Source of the DNA: Nostoc edaphicum CCNP1411
GTDB taxonomy: Bacteria > Cyanobacteriota > Cyanobacteriia > Cyanobacteriales > Nostocaceae
Assembly (NCBI RefSeq): GCF_014023275.1
Contig: NZ_CP054698.1
Location: 3,162,001 to 3,226,000 of the forward strand
Length of the DNA: 64,000 nt
Direction of reading: 5' to 3'
Part shown: piece by piece, positions 18,061-27,578 of the stretch
Position numbering within the stretch: the first letter of the stretch is position 1
Layout: each line of letters begins with the position of its first letter
Made by a program: the position numbers and the translations under genes
The notes under the pieces: model-generated
The model's database searches: none
What the model was told of the DNA's origin: nothing
Seen by the model: the letters and a program-made list of their open reading frames with translations, nothing else

Positions 18061-18795
18061 CTAACTACTCAACGCCTTTAAGAACCGTTGCAAACTCTTA
18101 AACACATTGGGCTTTCTTGTGGGTGTCGCGTCTGTTGTTGTTTGCGGTTGTCCTTTTAAAACAATGAGATCCAAATCATCACCAGATGGTTTTGTGGGTA
18201 ATTCGGCAATTCTTTGATATTCGCCGGCGGTTTCCAGCCAAACTTCCCACTGTCCTGGGTAGCAGCGATATAAGGCACTTTCATCGTCTATGGGGCGCAC
18301 GTAATAGGCAGATTCAATGGTACTGATAAAGCGATCGCGGATTTTTCTCGCTGTATAACCAATGCCCACGGTTCCAGAATCTTCTAAGCGAGGATTTAAC
18401 AAGACTAAAGGGCGATCGCCTATTACTTCACATAACTTTTCCAACTGCGGTACTTCTACAGATGTGGGGGCGATGAATAAGAAAATTTCATCCTCTGGCT
18501 GAATTTTTGTCTGCAAGGAAGCAGCCCTTCCCGTACCGATATCCAAAATTTGAAATGGTGCATCAGCCCAATCGCGGCGGGCGAGGGCCGCAGCCCCAGC
18601 GTCAGCAAAGAAAATCTTCAAACGGGAATCATATTCTGTAAACGCAGGTAGAAATTGTTCCGCCACCGGCATAAACTTGAGTTCAGGGAACAGGAACTCA
18701 ACTTGTATGCGAGTACAGCCATCTGTAAGGGCAGCTTGAACGGCTATACGAGATTGGGCGATCGCATCTTCAAGACTATTTGGAAGTTCACTCAT
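18061..18795 (-). CDS. DUF1995 family protein
   Basis: This 244-residue protein has the DUF1995 pattern: MSELPNSLEDAIAQSRIAVQ, ALTDGCTRIQVEFLFPEL near the start, LFIAPTSVEVPQLEKLCE and a cluster RPLVLLNPRLEDSGTVGIGYTARKIRDRF. Homologues occur in cyanobacteria and chloroplasts; some plastid relatives (LPA3-like) are linked to photosystem assembly, but the molecular role is unknown. No signal or membrane segment. The C-terminus carries a Thr/Pro-rich tail then VFKSLQRFLKAL. It stands alone, convergent with xisI. Confidence 0.85.
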   Translation of the reverse strand: MSELPNSLEDAIAQSRIAVQAALTDGCTRIQVEFLFPELKFMPVAEQFLPAFTEYDSRLKIFFADAGAAALARRDWADAPFQILDIGTGRAASLQTKIQPEDEIFLFIAPTSVEVPQLEKLCEVIGDRPLVLLNPRLEDSGTVGIGYTARKIRDRFISTIESAYYVRPIDDESALYRCYPGQWEVWLETAGEYQRIAELPTKPSGDDLDLIVLKGQPQTTTDATPTRKPNVFKSLQRFLKALSS

Positions 18796-19169
18796 AATCT
18801 ACATGGTGCTCTAGTGTCTACTCCCATTGTTTCAGTATTGGCTCTTAATTAGGACTGACGCAGAGGAGATCGCTCAACTGCTTGAAAAAGCAGGGGTGTT
18901 TTATGCGATCGGGTAGAAATTTGGTAATCGACTACGGGGCGATCGTTCGATGATTGAAAATATTTTATACCAGTATAATGTCTTCTTTTTATAACTTTAG
19001 TTATATCTCTATTGATTCTCAATAGTGTTCAACTTGAGTATTTTCTCATCAAGTATGAATTATAAATCATCAAATATCTCAACTGAACTCAGTCGCCAGC
19101 AGGAGGAGACCTAGCACAATATTTTTTATACTATCAAATAAACGTTATAAACAAATTAGGTAACAGTAT
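18796..19169. other. Upstream region of the first PRC-barrel gene
   Basis: It contains HIP1-like sites near 18905 and the motif TCGCCAG-C-AGGAGG (19093-19106), which is repeated before the second paralogue. The gene's own weak ribosome site (AGG near 19158-19160) is close to the ATG. No ORF supported. Confidence 0.5.
19093..19106 (+). promoter_or_regulatory. Shared upstream motif TCGCCAGnAGGAGG, copy 1
   Basis: This lies 63 bp before the start of the first PRC-barrel/DUF2382 gene. The identical TCGCCAG-N-AGGAGG pattern lies 68 bp before the second paralogue. It is too far to serve as a ribosome site for either gene. Its role (leader RNA element, sigma-factor site or remnant of duplication) is unknown. 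Confidence 0.5.
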
Positions 19170-20012
19170 ATGCCTCTTCATAAACTTGAACACTTTGACC
19201 AAAACTATCGAGAAACTTTTGGTGGAGACGACATTAAAGCGCTGGATGTTTATACTGAGGGAGGAGAAAGAGTAGGCTCCGTGGCTGATGTTTTAGTTGA
19301 TGACGATGGTCATTTTCGGTATTTAATTATTGATATAAGCTTAGATTTTGCTAGCAAGAAAATATTGCTGCCAATTGGTCTTTCCCGGATCAATTATCCA
19401 GAAAGACGCGTGTATGTTGACGGGTTAAGCAGACAGCAAGTAGAAAATTTACCCGATCACAAAGAAGATGCGATCCTTGATAAGGATTATGAAGAAAATG
19501 TCCGTGGCGTATTTCGTTCTTCAACCAGCGGTGTGACTTACGATCGCGATACATACAATTATCAGAAAGATCCAGATTTATACCGTTTAAATGAGCAATC
19601 TGATCAAACTTTTAGACTCTATGAAGAACGATTAATTGCCAACAAACACCGCATAAAAACTGGAGAAGTAACCGTTGGTAAGCATATTGAAACAGAAACT
19701 GCACGCGTTACGATACCTATTCAAAAAGAACGAGTTCTGATTGAGCGAGTTATGCCAACAGAAGCAGGAAAGGTTCTAGATCCCAATGAAATTAAGTTTC
19801 AAGAAGGGGAAGTAGCACGCATAGAAGTGTATGAAGAAACGCCTGAGATACATAAAGAAGCATTTGTGCGTGAAGAAGTTCGGGTCAAGAAAGTAGTAGA
19901 ACGGGACACTGTGGAAGCACAAGACACCATTCGTCGAGAAGAGTTAGATGTTGATACTGCGGGGAATTTAAATGTGCAAGAAAATGGGATGACTACACAT
20001 GAAGCTATTTAA
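19170..20012 (+). CDS. PRC-barrel and DUF2382 domain protein, paralogue 1
   Basis: This 280-residue, highly charged, soluble protein has an N-terminal PRC-barrel (about 20-95: VGSVADVLVDDDGHFRYLII, KILLPIGLSRI) and a C-terminal DUF2382 domain (about 150-265: RLYEERLIANKHRIKTGEV, ARVTIPIQKERVLIERVMP, REEVRVKKVVERDTVEAQD). DUF2382/YsnF-like proteins are usually linked to general stress. It is about 60% identical by eye to the next gene, so the pair arose by duplication. Separate upstream regions suggest separate transcripts. Confidence 0.9.
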   Translation: MPLHKLEHFDQNYRETFGGDDIKALDVYTEGGERVGSVADVLVDDDGHFRYLIIDISLDFASKKILLPIGLSRINYPERRVYVDGLSRQQVENLPDHKEDAILDKDYEENVRGVFRSSTSGVTYDRDTYNYQKDPDLYRLNEQSDQTFRLYEERLIANKHRIKTGEVTVGKHIETETARVTIPIQKERVLIERVMPTEAGKVLDPNEIKFQEGEVARIEVYEETPEIHKEAFVREEVRVKKVVERDTVEAQDTIRREELDVDTAGNLNVQENGMTTHEAI

Positions 20013-20614
20013 TTAGCCAATTAATAAGTTTTTTTGGTAATTTATCTAAAATAATCATGCAGGTAAAGTTATACCATTTGGGATTTTAGATTTTAGATTT
20101 TGAATTGGGAATTGCTGTGTGTATATTCTGTGAATCCTCCATCTATAAAATTCTTTTTTCAAATTGGTATTAACTTTTATATATGCCTGTGTTTTTAAAC
20201 CAAAAGGTTCCCAACTTATTAGATAGTTTGGGAACTTTAACCTTTGAAAAATTACATTTTGAGAAACAGCGTCAAGATGTGAAACTTTGTTGTAAGTATT
20301 TTAATATCTTTGGAAATCTATGCACTAAGGCTAGTACCGCAAGGCGGAATTAAAAATTAAAAATGAAGACAGCGTAAGGGTTTTGTTGATTGGGAATGGG
20401 TGGTTTATTTCCGCTGTGCTGTACTAGATATATTAAAAACAAGTGAAGTACTCGTAATTTTATGTCTTTATTTAGCTATCTTTATAAAAAATCCCTATAA
20501 CTTTTGATTATTTAATCTTGGAAACAATTCATTCGCCAGAAGGAGGTATACAAATCAAAAAATGTCTAGTTTAGTTATTAAGAGATGAAGAGAAAATTTT
20601 TGAGGTTAAATATA
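20013..20614. other. Spacer between the two PRC-barrel paralogues
   Basis: About 600 bp. It contains a possible weak terminator stem GTTCCCAA / TTGGGAAC (20207-20235), a TTAAAAATTAAAAATG tandem stretch near 20348, and the shared motif at 20533-20546. After the motif there is an 8-codon ORF (ATG 20562) with no function visible. Confidence 0.45.
20533..20546 (+). promoter_or_regulatory. Shared upstream motif TCGCCAGnAGGAGG, copy 2
   Basis: This is the same 14-bp pattern as at 19093-19106, here 68 bp before the start of the second paralogue. The surrounding sequence differs between the two sites, so the motif seems kept rather than merely carried along. Confidence 0.5.
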
Positions 20615-21472
20615 ATGGTTCTTTACAAATTAGAAGATTTTGAGCCTAACTACCGGGAAACCTTTGAAGGTCACGATATTAATGGGCTTGGAGTATATAC
20701 ACAAGGAACTGATGAAAAAATTGGCACTGTTAGCGACGTTTTGGTGGATGACGAAGGTCATTTTCGCTATCTAGTTGTTGACTTAGGTTTCTGGATTTTT
20801 GGTAAAAAAGTATTGCTACCACTTGGTCGTGCCCGTATCGACTATAACGTTGACCGCGTGTACACAATTGGCTTGACTAGAGAGCAAGCAGAAGATTTAC
20901 CTGAGTTTAATGAACGCCAAACCCTTGATTACGACTATGAAGAACGGGTGCGTGGTGTATATCGCCAACCCACAGACAACATCCCTCCTGTAGAAGCTTC
21001 AGCACCATTAGATACAACACCCACTTACGCCCGTGATAACTACAATTACGAACGTGAGCCTTCTTTATACGGGTTAAATGAGCAAGATCATCAGACTCTG
21101 AGATTGTATGAAGAACGGCTGATTGCCAGTAAACGACGCCAAAAAACTGGAGAAGTAACGATTGGCAAGCATGTTGAGACTGATACTGCACGGGTTGCAG
21201 TGCCCATAGAAAGAGAACGAGTTGTGATTGAACGTGTAACTCCAACAGATGCGGGTACATCTGTCTCTGGGCGCGAAGCAGATTTCCGTGAAGGCGAAGT
21301 TGCTCGCATAGAAATCCACGAAGAAACTCCTGATGTTCGCAAAGAAGCATTTTTGCGTGAAGAAGTTAGAGTGAGAAAAGTGGTAGATCAAGACACAGTT
21401 GAAACTCAAGAAACTGTGCGTCGTGAAGAGTTAGATGTGAATTCTGGTAATCTTCCGATTCAAGAACGCTAA
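20615..21472 (+). CDS. PRC-barrel and DUF2382 domain protein, paralogue 2
   Basis: About 285 residues. The frame opens at 20585, but ATG 20615 is chosen because it aligns with paralogue 1 (MVLYKLEDFEPNYRETFEG versus MPLHKLEHFDQNYRETFGG) and has GAGG about 9 nt upstream. It has the same two domains: PRC-barrel (IGTVSDVLVDDEGHFRYLVV, KVLLPLGRARI) and DUF2382 (RLYEERLIASKRRQKTGEV, ARVAVPIERERVVIERVTP). The linker between the domains is longer, with Pro/Ala-rich residues. Probably a stress-related cytoplasmic protein; no catalytic residues recognised. Confidence 0.9.
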   Translation: MVLYKLEDFEPNYRETFEGHDINGLGVYTQGTDEKIGTVSDVLVDDEGHFRYLVVDLGFWIFGKKVLLPLGRARIDYNVDRVYTIGLTREQAEDLPEFNERQTLDYDYEERVRGVYRQPTDNIPPVEASAPLDTTPTYARDNYNYEREPSLYGLNEQDHQTLRLYEERLIASKRRQKTGEVTIGKHVETDTARVAVPIERERVVIERVTPTDAGTSVSGREADFREGEVARIEIHEETPDVRKEAFLREEVRVRKVVDQDTVETQETVRREELDVNSGNLPIQER

Positions 21473-21479
21473 CTAAATA

Positions 21480-21560
21480 TAGTCATTAGTTACTAGCTAA
21501 TGACTAATAATTAATTCGACACAGTGCAGGTAAGGCTGTTGAATGAATTAGCCTTACCTG
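21480..21560 (+). terminator. Two hairpins after paralogue 2
   Basis: The stem TAGTCATTAG / CTAATGACTA (21480-21506) is followed by an 11-bp stem CAGGTAAGGCT / AGCCTTACCTG (21527-21560). Neither has a long T run, so termination is plausible rather than certain. Confidence 0.45.
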
Positions 21561-21714
21561 TGCTTGCAATAATTGATCCCAATTTAGATTTTGGATTGCG
21601 AATTTTACTCTTGATATAGCTTGAATAAATACATCTATCGCAAACCTTTTCTAAATGGTATCAAGGTGACTAATTTAATTTAGCTAAATAGAAAGTAGTT
21701 CATAAATTTTGTAT

Positions 21715-22614
21715 ATGAATAGCCAACTGATGGCAAAAAACATTAGGCAGACAAACAATAATCCTGGCACTACTAGCACCTCACTGGAAGAGTTAAGAAA
21801 GAAGGTGAACAATTTTTCTGTCTTCGATAAGCAAGGTCAGCTAGTAGGAGTAGTTCATGATTTAATTGTGGATGCTAATCGTCGGCTAAACTTAGTTATA
21901 TCTAGGCAGTTGAATCAGCAAACTGTAGAATATGGTCAGCAGTTAGCCGAAAAATATCCTTCTTTGTTTCGCTTGCAGAGCCAGAGAATAAAACAAATTG
22001 ACAAGCCAAATAAATCTGTTTTCATAGACTTAAACCAATCAGAAATAGAGTATATGCCTGAATATTTAGAAACAGAAAAACCAGGCGATAGCAACTCAAC
22101 TGAGCAACTAGCGAATAATCAAACGACAAATAGCCTAGTTGATCCCGTAAATTTAGAGCAGGCTACTGAAGAACAGATTATTCGTCTACTAGAAGAACGA
22201 CTAGTTGTTGAAAGCAGTAAGCGTAAAGTTGGTGAGGTGATTGTTCGCAAAGTAATTGAAACCCGGATGATACAAGTTCCTGTCCGGCGTGAAAAACTGA
22301 TTGTGGAACAAGTTAGCCCGGAACACAAACAACTCGCAGAAATTGATTTAGGAGATGAAGAAATTGCTGGCGTTGACTTGACCGACGTAGAAAGACTTGA
22401 ATTTACAGGTTTTGACAGCGGTTTAACGGTAAGCAGCGAATTTAGCTCACCTAAAATTGCTAGTTTATTATTGAATGCGATCGCACTAGAGCAAAATCAC
22501 GGCTGCAAGCGAGTGCGAGTGACCATTGCTGTTGAAGATGAGTCACACCAGAAAAAATACCAGGAGTGGTTTGACCGCTGTTCTAAGGGTCAATCACTAA
22601 AGCCAGAAAAATAA
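21715..22614 (+). CDS. PRC-barrel-like and DUF2382 domain protein, paralogue 3 (divergent)
   Basis: About 299 residues. The N-terminal PRC-like part reads FSVFDKQGQLVGVVHDLIVD, and the DUF2382 core reads IIRLLEERLVVESSKRKVGE then TRMIQVPVRREKLIVEQVSP, matching the other two in order. The C-terminal 80 residues (from about DLTDVERLEFTGFDSG) are unique to this copy. ATG 21715 follows a TTG opening at 21709; 21730 is a further candidate. It lacks the TCGCCAGnAGGAGG upstream motif. A clear terminator follows. The role is probably related to its neighbours but diverged. Confidence 0.85.
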   Translation: MNSQLMAKNIRQTNNNPGTTSTSLEELRKKVNNFSVFDKQGQLVGVVHDLIVDANRRLNLVISRQLNQQTVEYGQQLAEKYPSLFRLQSQRIKQIDKPNKSVFIDLNQSEIEYMPEYLETEKPGDSNSTEQLANNQTTNSLVDPVNLEQATEEQIIRLLEERLVVESSKRKVGEVIVRKVIETRMIQVPVRREKLIVEQVSPEHKQLAEIDLGDEEIAGVDLTDVERLEFTGFDSGLTVSSEFSSPKIASLLLNAIALEQNHGCKRVRVTIAVEDESHQKKYQEWFDRCSKGQSLKPEK

Positions 22615-22634
22615 GTTTCTAGCAGATAAATTAC

Positions 22635-22664
22635 TAGGGTGGACATTGTTCACCCTATTTTTTT
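22635..22664 (+). terminator. Rho-independent terminator after paralogue 3
   Basis: The stem TAGGGTG / CACCCTA with a 9-nt loop is followed by seven T residues, 20 bp after the stop codon. It separates the DUF2382 gene from the potassium channel gene. Confidence 0.85.
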
Positions 22665-22777
22665 GCTGATTTGAGGAAAGAAAGTTGGAATTTCCGTTCC
22701 TTTTTTGGTAGGTGGAATGTCTCTAAAGCAACTTAATTTACAATACTAAGCAGTTGCCGTTCTTTTGGCTACTTGCA

Positions 22778-23701
22778 ATGAAATTTCGACAGAAGAGACT
22801 TTCACCGAAGAAACGACAGCATCTGATCCCACCGATTCGGATTCAAGTTCGAGATGGAAAATTTGAGATTATGGGTATGGGTGTATGGCATTCCTACTGG
22901 CGCGATCCCTATCATCTGCTGCTAACGATTCCCTGGACTGGCTTTCTGATCCTGGTTTGTACTTTTTATGTAACTATTAATGCTCTATTTGCCCTAGCTT
23001 ACTTGATAGGAGGAGATTGTATTGCCAACGCCAGACCTGGCTCTTTTTTAGATGTCTTTTTCTTTAGCGTGCAAACCCTAGCATCCATCGGCTATGGGGC
23101 AATGTATCCTAAAACAACTTACGCCAACATTATTGTCACCATTGAAGCAATGATCGGTTTGGTGGGAATTGCTGTGATGACAGGACTCGCGTTTGCTCGA
23201 TTCTCCCGACCTACAGCCCGTGTGCTTTTTAGTCGTGTAGCAGTAATTACATCTCATGATGCAATGCCAACTCTCATATTTCGCACCGCTAATCGGCGTC
23301 GCAATATGATTCTGGAGGCGCAAATGCGAGTCTATTTGATGCGCGACGAAGTAACCCTAGAAGGGCAATTCATGCGTCGATTCTACGATCTGAAACTACT
23401 GAGGAGCCAAACACCTAGCTTCACATTAAGCTGGTCAGTGATGCATGTCATTGATGAGTTTAGTCCTCTATATGGGATGACACCAGAATCGTTAACCCAG
23501 ACAAATACTATGGTGATCATCTCTTTGAGTGGTATTGATGAAACGGTTGCACAGGTTGTTCATGCCCGTCATAGTTATGGTGCTAATGAGATTTTGTGGA
23601 ACAATCAATTTGTCGATATCTTCCACCACACACCCGATGGACATCGCTACATTGATTACAACCGCTTCCACGATGTTTTACCTTTAGATGAAAAAAGTTG
23701 A
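22778..23701 (+). CDS. Inward-rectifier potassium channel, KirBac family
   Basis: About 307 residues with two transmembrane helices around a pore loop. TM1 is TIPWTGFLILVCTFYVTINALF. The selectivity filter TLASIGYGAMYP has GYG at about residues 105-107, and TM2 is ANIIVTIEAMIGLVGIAVMTGLAF followed by ARFSRPTARVLFS, the Kir gate region. The remainder is the immunoglobulin-like cytoplasmic domain (TLIFRTANRRRNMILEAQMRVYL, HVIDEFSPLYGMTPE). The frame opens at 22754, but ATG 22778 (MKFRQKRLSPKKRQ) is the better start. It sits in the plasma or thylakoid membrane. The neighbouring stress proteins may hint at osmotic roles. Confidence 0.92.
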   Translation: MKFRQKRLSPKKRQHLIPPIRIQVRDGKFEIMGMGVWHSYWRDPYHLLLTIPWTGFLILVCTFYVTINALFALAYLIGGDCIANARPGSFLDVFFFSVQTLASIGYGAMYPKTTYANIIVTIEAMIGLVGIAVMTGLAFARFSRPTARVLFSRVAVITSHDAMPTLIFRTANRRRNMILEAQMRVYLMRDEVTLEGQFMRRFYDLKLLRSQTPSFTLSWSVMHVIDEFSPLYGMTPESLTQTNTMVIISLSGIDETVAQVVHARHSYGANEILWNNQFVDIFHHTPDGHRYIDYNRFHDVLPLDEKS

Positions 23702-23713
23702 AATTTCTGAAAG

Positions 23714-23908
23714 TTATTCGGAAGTTTGATTGAGTTGTGATTGTAAGGGTTTAACGACCACGCGACCATTTTCAACTACAGTGCAACTTTTAACTATGCT
23801 CTTACTGTGGTTAACTGGCACATCCTGGCACTGGTTCTGATGGGAGATGTTTTGCTCCTGTTGTTGGTTGAGGACGACAACACAAGAGGCGCAGGAGGTG
23901 AAGGACAT
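23714..23908 (-). CDS. Possible small protein of unknown function
   Basis: This 64-residue frame has a plausible composition: Gln/Asn/Val-rich, with NQCQDVPVNHSKSIVKSC and a CASC pair near the start. No good ribosome site was found and no domain is recognised. It lies convergent to the potassium channel gene. An overlapping plus-strand frame (23807-23998) looks worse. The rest of 23909-24112 is non-coding with a 10-bp hairpin AGGAAAGCGG / CCGCTTTCCT (24034-24067). Confidence 0.3.
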   Translation of the reverse strand: MSFTSCASCVVVLNQQQEQNISHQNQCQDVPVNHSKSIVKSCTVVENGRVVVKPLQSQLNQTSE

Positions 23909-24112
23909 ATAACGTATTTTGATCTCTATATTAATAATTATCGCGCTACTGATGCTGTTTGGCTGAAAAATTACGTATATGCGAAACTATGGATGTAAGT
24001 ACTTGCTTTCTTGTGCTTTTAGCCAGTGTAAACAGGAAAGCGGTTATAGATCCCGCCCCGCTTTCCTCTCTGCCCAAACTTGTTTGGCAGGGTTAGACAG
24101 TGGGTTTTTATA

Positions 24113-25816
24113 ATGAAAAAATTTTTGAGATATGTGGGTTTAGGTTTACTATCTACCTTCTTGACTGCTGCTCCCGGATTGGGAGCTGAACGCATTAGCT
24201 TTTTTTACCCTCCCTTTGGCGAATTTTCTTTATCTGTGGACTCGCTAGAAACTTTTGCGAAAGTTGGCAAAATCGATGACGAACTTTCCTTTTATGCTAG
24301 TCGTGCTACTCCTGAACAATTGGCTCAACTGCGGGATCTACTCCAGCAAAGGTTTAATGTAACTCCTACACTAGTATCTCAAGTTACCTACTCACCTATA
24401 GGCGAGCAGCTGATGCAACGTCTAGGAGAGTTACTCCTCACTGAGTCTCGAAATAATGGCTTTTATGCTATACGTGCCTCTTTGATTTTGTCTGCTGCTG
24501 ATCAAGAGGGTTTAACGGTTGTGAATTTGCTGCGTAAATTTCCTAGCAATACTATGCGGGTGAATTTCACAGAGGGGTTAAGGATAGTCGATGACTTGGC
24601 GCAATTGCTCAAAAGAAAGGATGAAGTTGTTGCCTCTCTTCAAAAAGAGGCGATCGCACAAGCAGCCAATTCAACTGTTGACTTCTCCCAAAAATTAGAT
24701 TTGCGATCGCCTGGACAATTCCGCTCGCAGAAAAAAACCTTGGAGCTAAATGACTTTTCTCGCAATCGCCGTCTCCCGGTGGATATCTATTTACCTACAA
24801 CTCAAAACTTACAACTCAAAACTCAAAACTCTCCATCACCTCCCTTTCCCCTGATTGTCATTTCTCATGGTGTCGCCTCAGATCGTTCTCCCTTCGTCTA
24901 CCTGGCTGAACATCTAGCATCTTATGGTTTTGCCGTTGCTGTTCTGGAACACCCTGGTAGTAATGCCGAACGCATTCAACAATATTTTGCAGGTTTGGCG
25001 GGGCCGCCAGAAGCAGCAGAATTTATCAACCGACCTTTGGATATCAAATATCTACTCAATGAACTCGAACGTCTAGACAAATCTGATCCTACACTCCAAG
25101 GAAAACTCAATTTTCAGCAAATTGGGGCGATCGGTCATTCCTTTGGCGGTTATACAGTTTTGGCTCTAGCAGGGGCAAAGATTAACTTTGAGCAACTACG
25201 CCAAGATTGTAATCCCAATAATTCATCGTTTAATTTGTCGCTGATTTTGCAGTGTCAAGCAACAGAGTTACCTCCCGGAAATTACGAACTAAAAGATGAT
25301 CGCATCAAGGCCATCATTGCGATTAATCCTATTGATAGTTCAATTTTGGGTCAGTGGGGAGTCAGTCAAATTAAAATTCCGGTAATGCTGGTAGCAGGTA
25401 GTCAAGATATTTTCGCCCCACCCGTATTTGAGCAAATTCGTCCTTTTACCTGGCTTTCGGACTCCAATAAGTACCTGGCTTTGATCGAAAACGCTACCCA
25501 TTTTTCTGCGATCGCTGAACCTACTGCTGAAAACGATATCTTACCTGTACCACCTGCCTTGCTGGGCCCCGATCGTGATGCTGTTTATTCCTATCTCAAC
25601 GCCCTTAGCCTAGCTTTTGTAGAAACCCATATCCTTAACCGTCCTGAATACCGTTCTTATTTACAGCCTTCCTACGGCACATTCATTAGTAAAGAGCCAC
25701 TTAATCTCAGTCTTTTACAGTCATTGCCAGTAGATCAATTCAATCAAATTTGGAATGGCTCAACTCCCCAGTCAAGCAAACCATCAAATCCTCAACCTAC
25801 TTCTACCCGTCGTTAG
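24113..25816 (+). CDS. Exported alpha/beta hydrolase with N-terminal DUF1400 domain
   Basis: About 567 residues. The signal peptide MKKFLRYVGLGLLSTFLTAA is followed by a DUF1400 domain (roughly 28-170, AERISFFYPPFGEFSLSV), a cyanobacterial helical module with proposed regulatory function. A dienelactone hydrolase/lipase-like alpha/beta domain follows, with VISHGVASDRSPFVYLAEHL, nucleophile elbow GHSFGG (Ser about 343) and a probable catalytic His in NATHFSAIAEP. The tail is Ser/Pro-rich. The frame opens at 24080, but 24113 gives the signal peptide. The substrate is unknown. The gene is single, followed by heptamer repeats. Confidence 0.9.
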   Translation: MKKFLRYVGLGLLSTFLTAAPGLGAERISFFYPPFGEFSLSVDSLETFAKVGKIDDELSFYASRATPEQLAQLRDLLQQRFNVTPTLVSQVTYSPIGEQLMQRLGELLLTESRNNGFYAIRASLILSAADQEGLTVVNLLRKFPSNTMRVNFTEGLRIVDDLAQLLKRKDEVVASLQKEAIAQAANSTVDFSQKLDLRSPGQFRSQKKTLELNDFSRNRRLPVDIYLPTTQNLQLKTQNSPSPPFPLIVISHGVASDRSPFVYLAEHLASYGFAVAVLEHPGSNAERIQQYFAGLAGPPEAAEFINRPLDIKYLLNELERLDKSDPTLQGKLNFQQIGAIGHSFGGYTVLALAGAKINFEQLRQDCNPNNSSFNLSLILQCQATELPPGNYELKDDRIKAIIAINPIDSSILGQWGVSQIKIPVMLVAGSQDIFAPPVFEQIRPFTWLSDSNKYLALIENATHFSAIAEPTAENDILPVPPALLGPDRDAVYSYLNALSLAFVETHILNRPEYRSYLQPSYGTFISKEPLNLSLLQSLPVDQFNQIWNGSTPQSSKPSNPQPTSTRR

Positions 25817-26756
25817 TTTTAGGAGGCAGGAGGCAGAAGGCAGAAGGAAAGAGTAAGCCGATTGAACTGTGGAGAGAATTACTAATTACGTAAATGTACG
25901 GAGTGTAGCTTTAGGCATAATTATCAATTAGGAATCATATTGACTTACAGTTAAGAACCCCAACTTCTCTAAGATTTTGGGGATCTTATTGTGATGGATG
26001 ATTGAAATTTGCTACAAACAAGGCAAGTCTCAAGCATTACTTTGATTAACTCAAAGTTAAACCTCAAGAAATTACCATTTGTCTTAAAGTTTGGTACATA
26101 ATTCAAGACAATCATTGAGCCTACTTCTACCTTTTCAACAAATAAAAATCATCAACCTTTATTTTCAAGAAAACAGTAAATTTACTGATGCAATTCTGTG
26201 AGTTTATTTAGAGCTAACTATTGCAACCATAAGGCAAAACGCTATATGTCTTTTTTGTTTCTAAACTATGAATTAGATATAGCAATTTCCCAAAAAAGTG
26301 GCTCTTTGTCAGGGAATTAAGATATTTATACTGAGGGATTCATAAAAACTTATTTAATAAAATCTTTTATATATATATGCTTGTCGTTAAGAACTATTAA
26401 GAAATCCTTATTAAAGAATATTGCAATGCCTTGATTTAATTGCTAACGTGTGTATGACAACGATGCTGATGAGCGCTCGGATCTAGGAGACATAAAATCT
26501 ATGAGCTACATGCATTCAGCCAATTGTGTTAGGGTTTGACGGGTTAAAAACGAGAAATTTCTGCCTCGTATAGACAATTATGAGGGATTGCAGATTAACC
26601 AAGAAATATCTCGTTGCCAAAGGCTTAGTTTCAGTTTGATTTCAATTGCGATTGATTATTTGTCTTACCTTGTGCCGACAAGCAAGTAGCTCTTGATTGT
26701 GTATATCGGCAATAACGAAGAGTTTGGTAGGACTTAGATTTTGGAGGATAAAACCA
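25817..26756. other. Long non-coding stretch before the dehydrogenase gene
   Basis: About 940 bp. It begins with heptamer repeats (AGGAGGC / AGAAGGC, 25821-25847). The rest is AT-rich with no supported ORF; GGAGG at 26743-26747 is the ribosome site of the next gene. Confidence 0.5.
25821..25847. repeat. Heptamer tandem repeat (AGGAGGC/AGAAGGC)
   Basis: About four heptamer units follow the DUF1400 hydrolase gene. This is the typical short tandem repeat class of Nostoc. Confidence 0.7.
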
Positions 26757-27578
26757 ATGGAGATTCAAGGTAAAGTTGCCCTAATTACAGGGGCTTCTCG
26801 TGGTATTGGACGAGCGATCGCTCTCGAACTAGCGCAACAAGGCATCAAGCGGCTGATATTGGTGGCACGCGATCGCCAAAAATTAGTTGAGGTAGCCGAC
26901 GAAATCGAGGCGATGGGAACAGAAACTGCGATCGTGGCATTAGATTTGACGCAGACAATTGAAGTAAATATCGCTGTTGCCCAACTATGGCGCAATTACG
27001 GACAGATTCACCTGCTGGTTAATTGTGCGGGAGTCGCATATCAAAGCTCGTTTTTACAATCTAAAATGCCCCAAGTTCAAGAAGAACTCTCTGTGAACTT
27101 GTTAGGAATGTACAACCTAACTAGTTTGATTGCTAGACGCATGGCCAGCCAAAGACAAGGGACAATTGTCAATGTATCGAGCCTGATGGGGAAAGTGGCG
27201 GCACCAACGATGGCGACATACTCAGCAACCAAGTTTGCCATCTTAGGATTTACCCAAGCCTTGCGCCAAGAATTAGCTGAACACAATATTCGCGTCATTG
27301 CATTACTACCTTCGCTGACAGACACAGACATGGTGCGCGACTTAAAATTATTTCGCTGGGTGATCCCCATGACTCCCCAGCAAGTGGCTAAAGCACTCGT
27401 CAACGGAATGCAAAATGATTCAGCAGAAATTTTAGTCGGATGGCAAAGTCATTTAGCTGTATTGTGTCAGCGCGTTTCCCCTTGGTTGCTAGAGCTAATT
27501 TTACGAATAGCAACTCCGCCAGCACCAACAAGACAACGATCTATGGAAAAACTTATCCCTTCGCGTAGCGTCTCGTAG
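26757..27578 (+). CDS. Short-chain dehydrogenase/reductase
   Basis: This NAD(P)-dependent oxidoreductase of the classical SDR family has the cofactor motif TGASRGIGRA (about residues 11-20), LVNCAGVAYQ (NAG-type motif), Ser in NVSSLMGKV, and catalytic Tyr-x3-Lys in TYSATKFAILG. ATG 26757 is chosen over the frame opening at 26697 because GGAGG (26743-26747) is correctly spaced and the protein then begins MEIQGKVALITG. About 273 residues. The last residues (PSRSVS) are encoded by a small dispersed repeat, CGCGTAGCGTCTCG, so the natural C-terminus has been replaced. The substrate is not predictable. Confidence 0.9.
   Translation: MEIQGKVALITGASRGIGRAIALELAQQGIKRLILVARDRQKLVEVADEIEAMGTETAIVALDLTQTIEVNIAVAQLWRNYGQIHLLVNCAGVAYQSSFLQSKMPQVQEELSVNLLGMYNLTSLIARRMASQRQGTIVNVSSLMGKVAAPTMATYSATKFAILGFTQALRQELAEHNIRVIALLPSLTDTDMVRDLKLFRWVIPMTPQQVAKALVNGMQNDSAEILVGWQSHLAVLCQRVSPWLLELILRIATPPAPTRQRSMEKLIPSRSVS

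Noticed and set aside
20541..20588. AGGAGGT with an 8-codon ORF starting at 20562
   Set aside because: The spacing of about 15 bp is too long for a ribosome site, and the equivalent position in paralogue 1 has no ATG; treated as an upstream motif instead.
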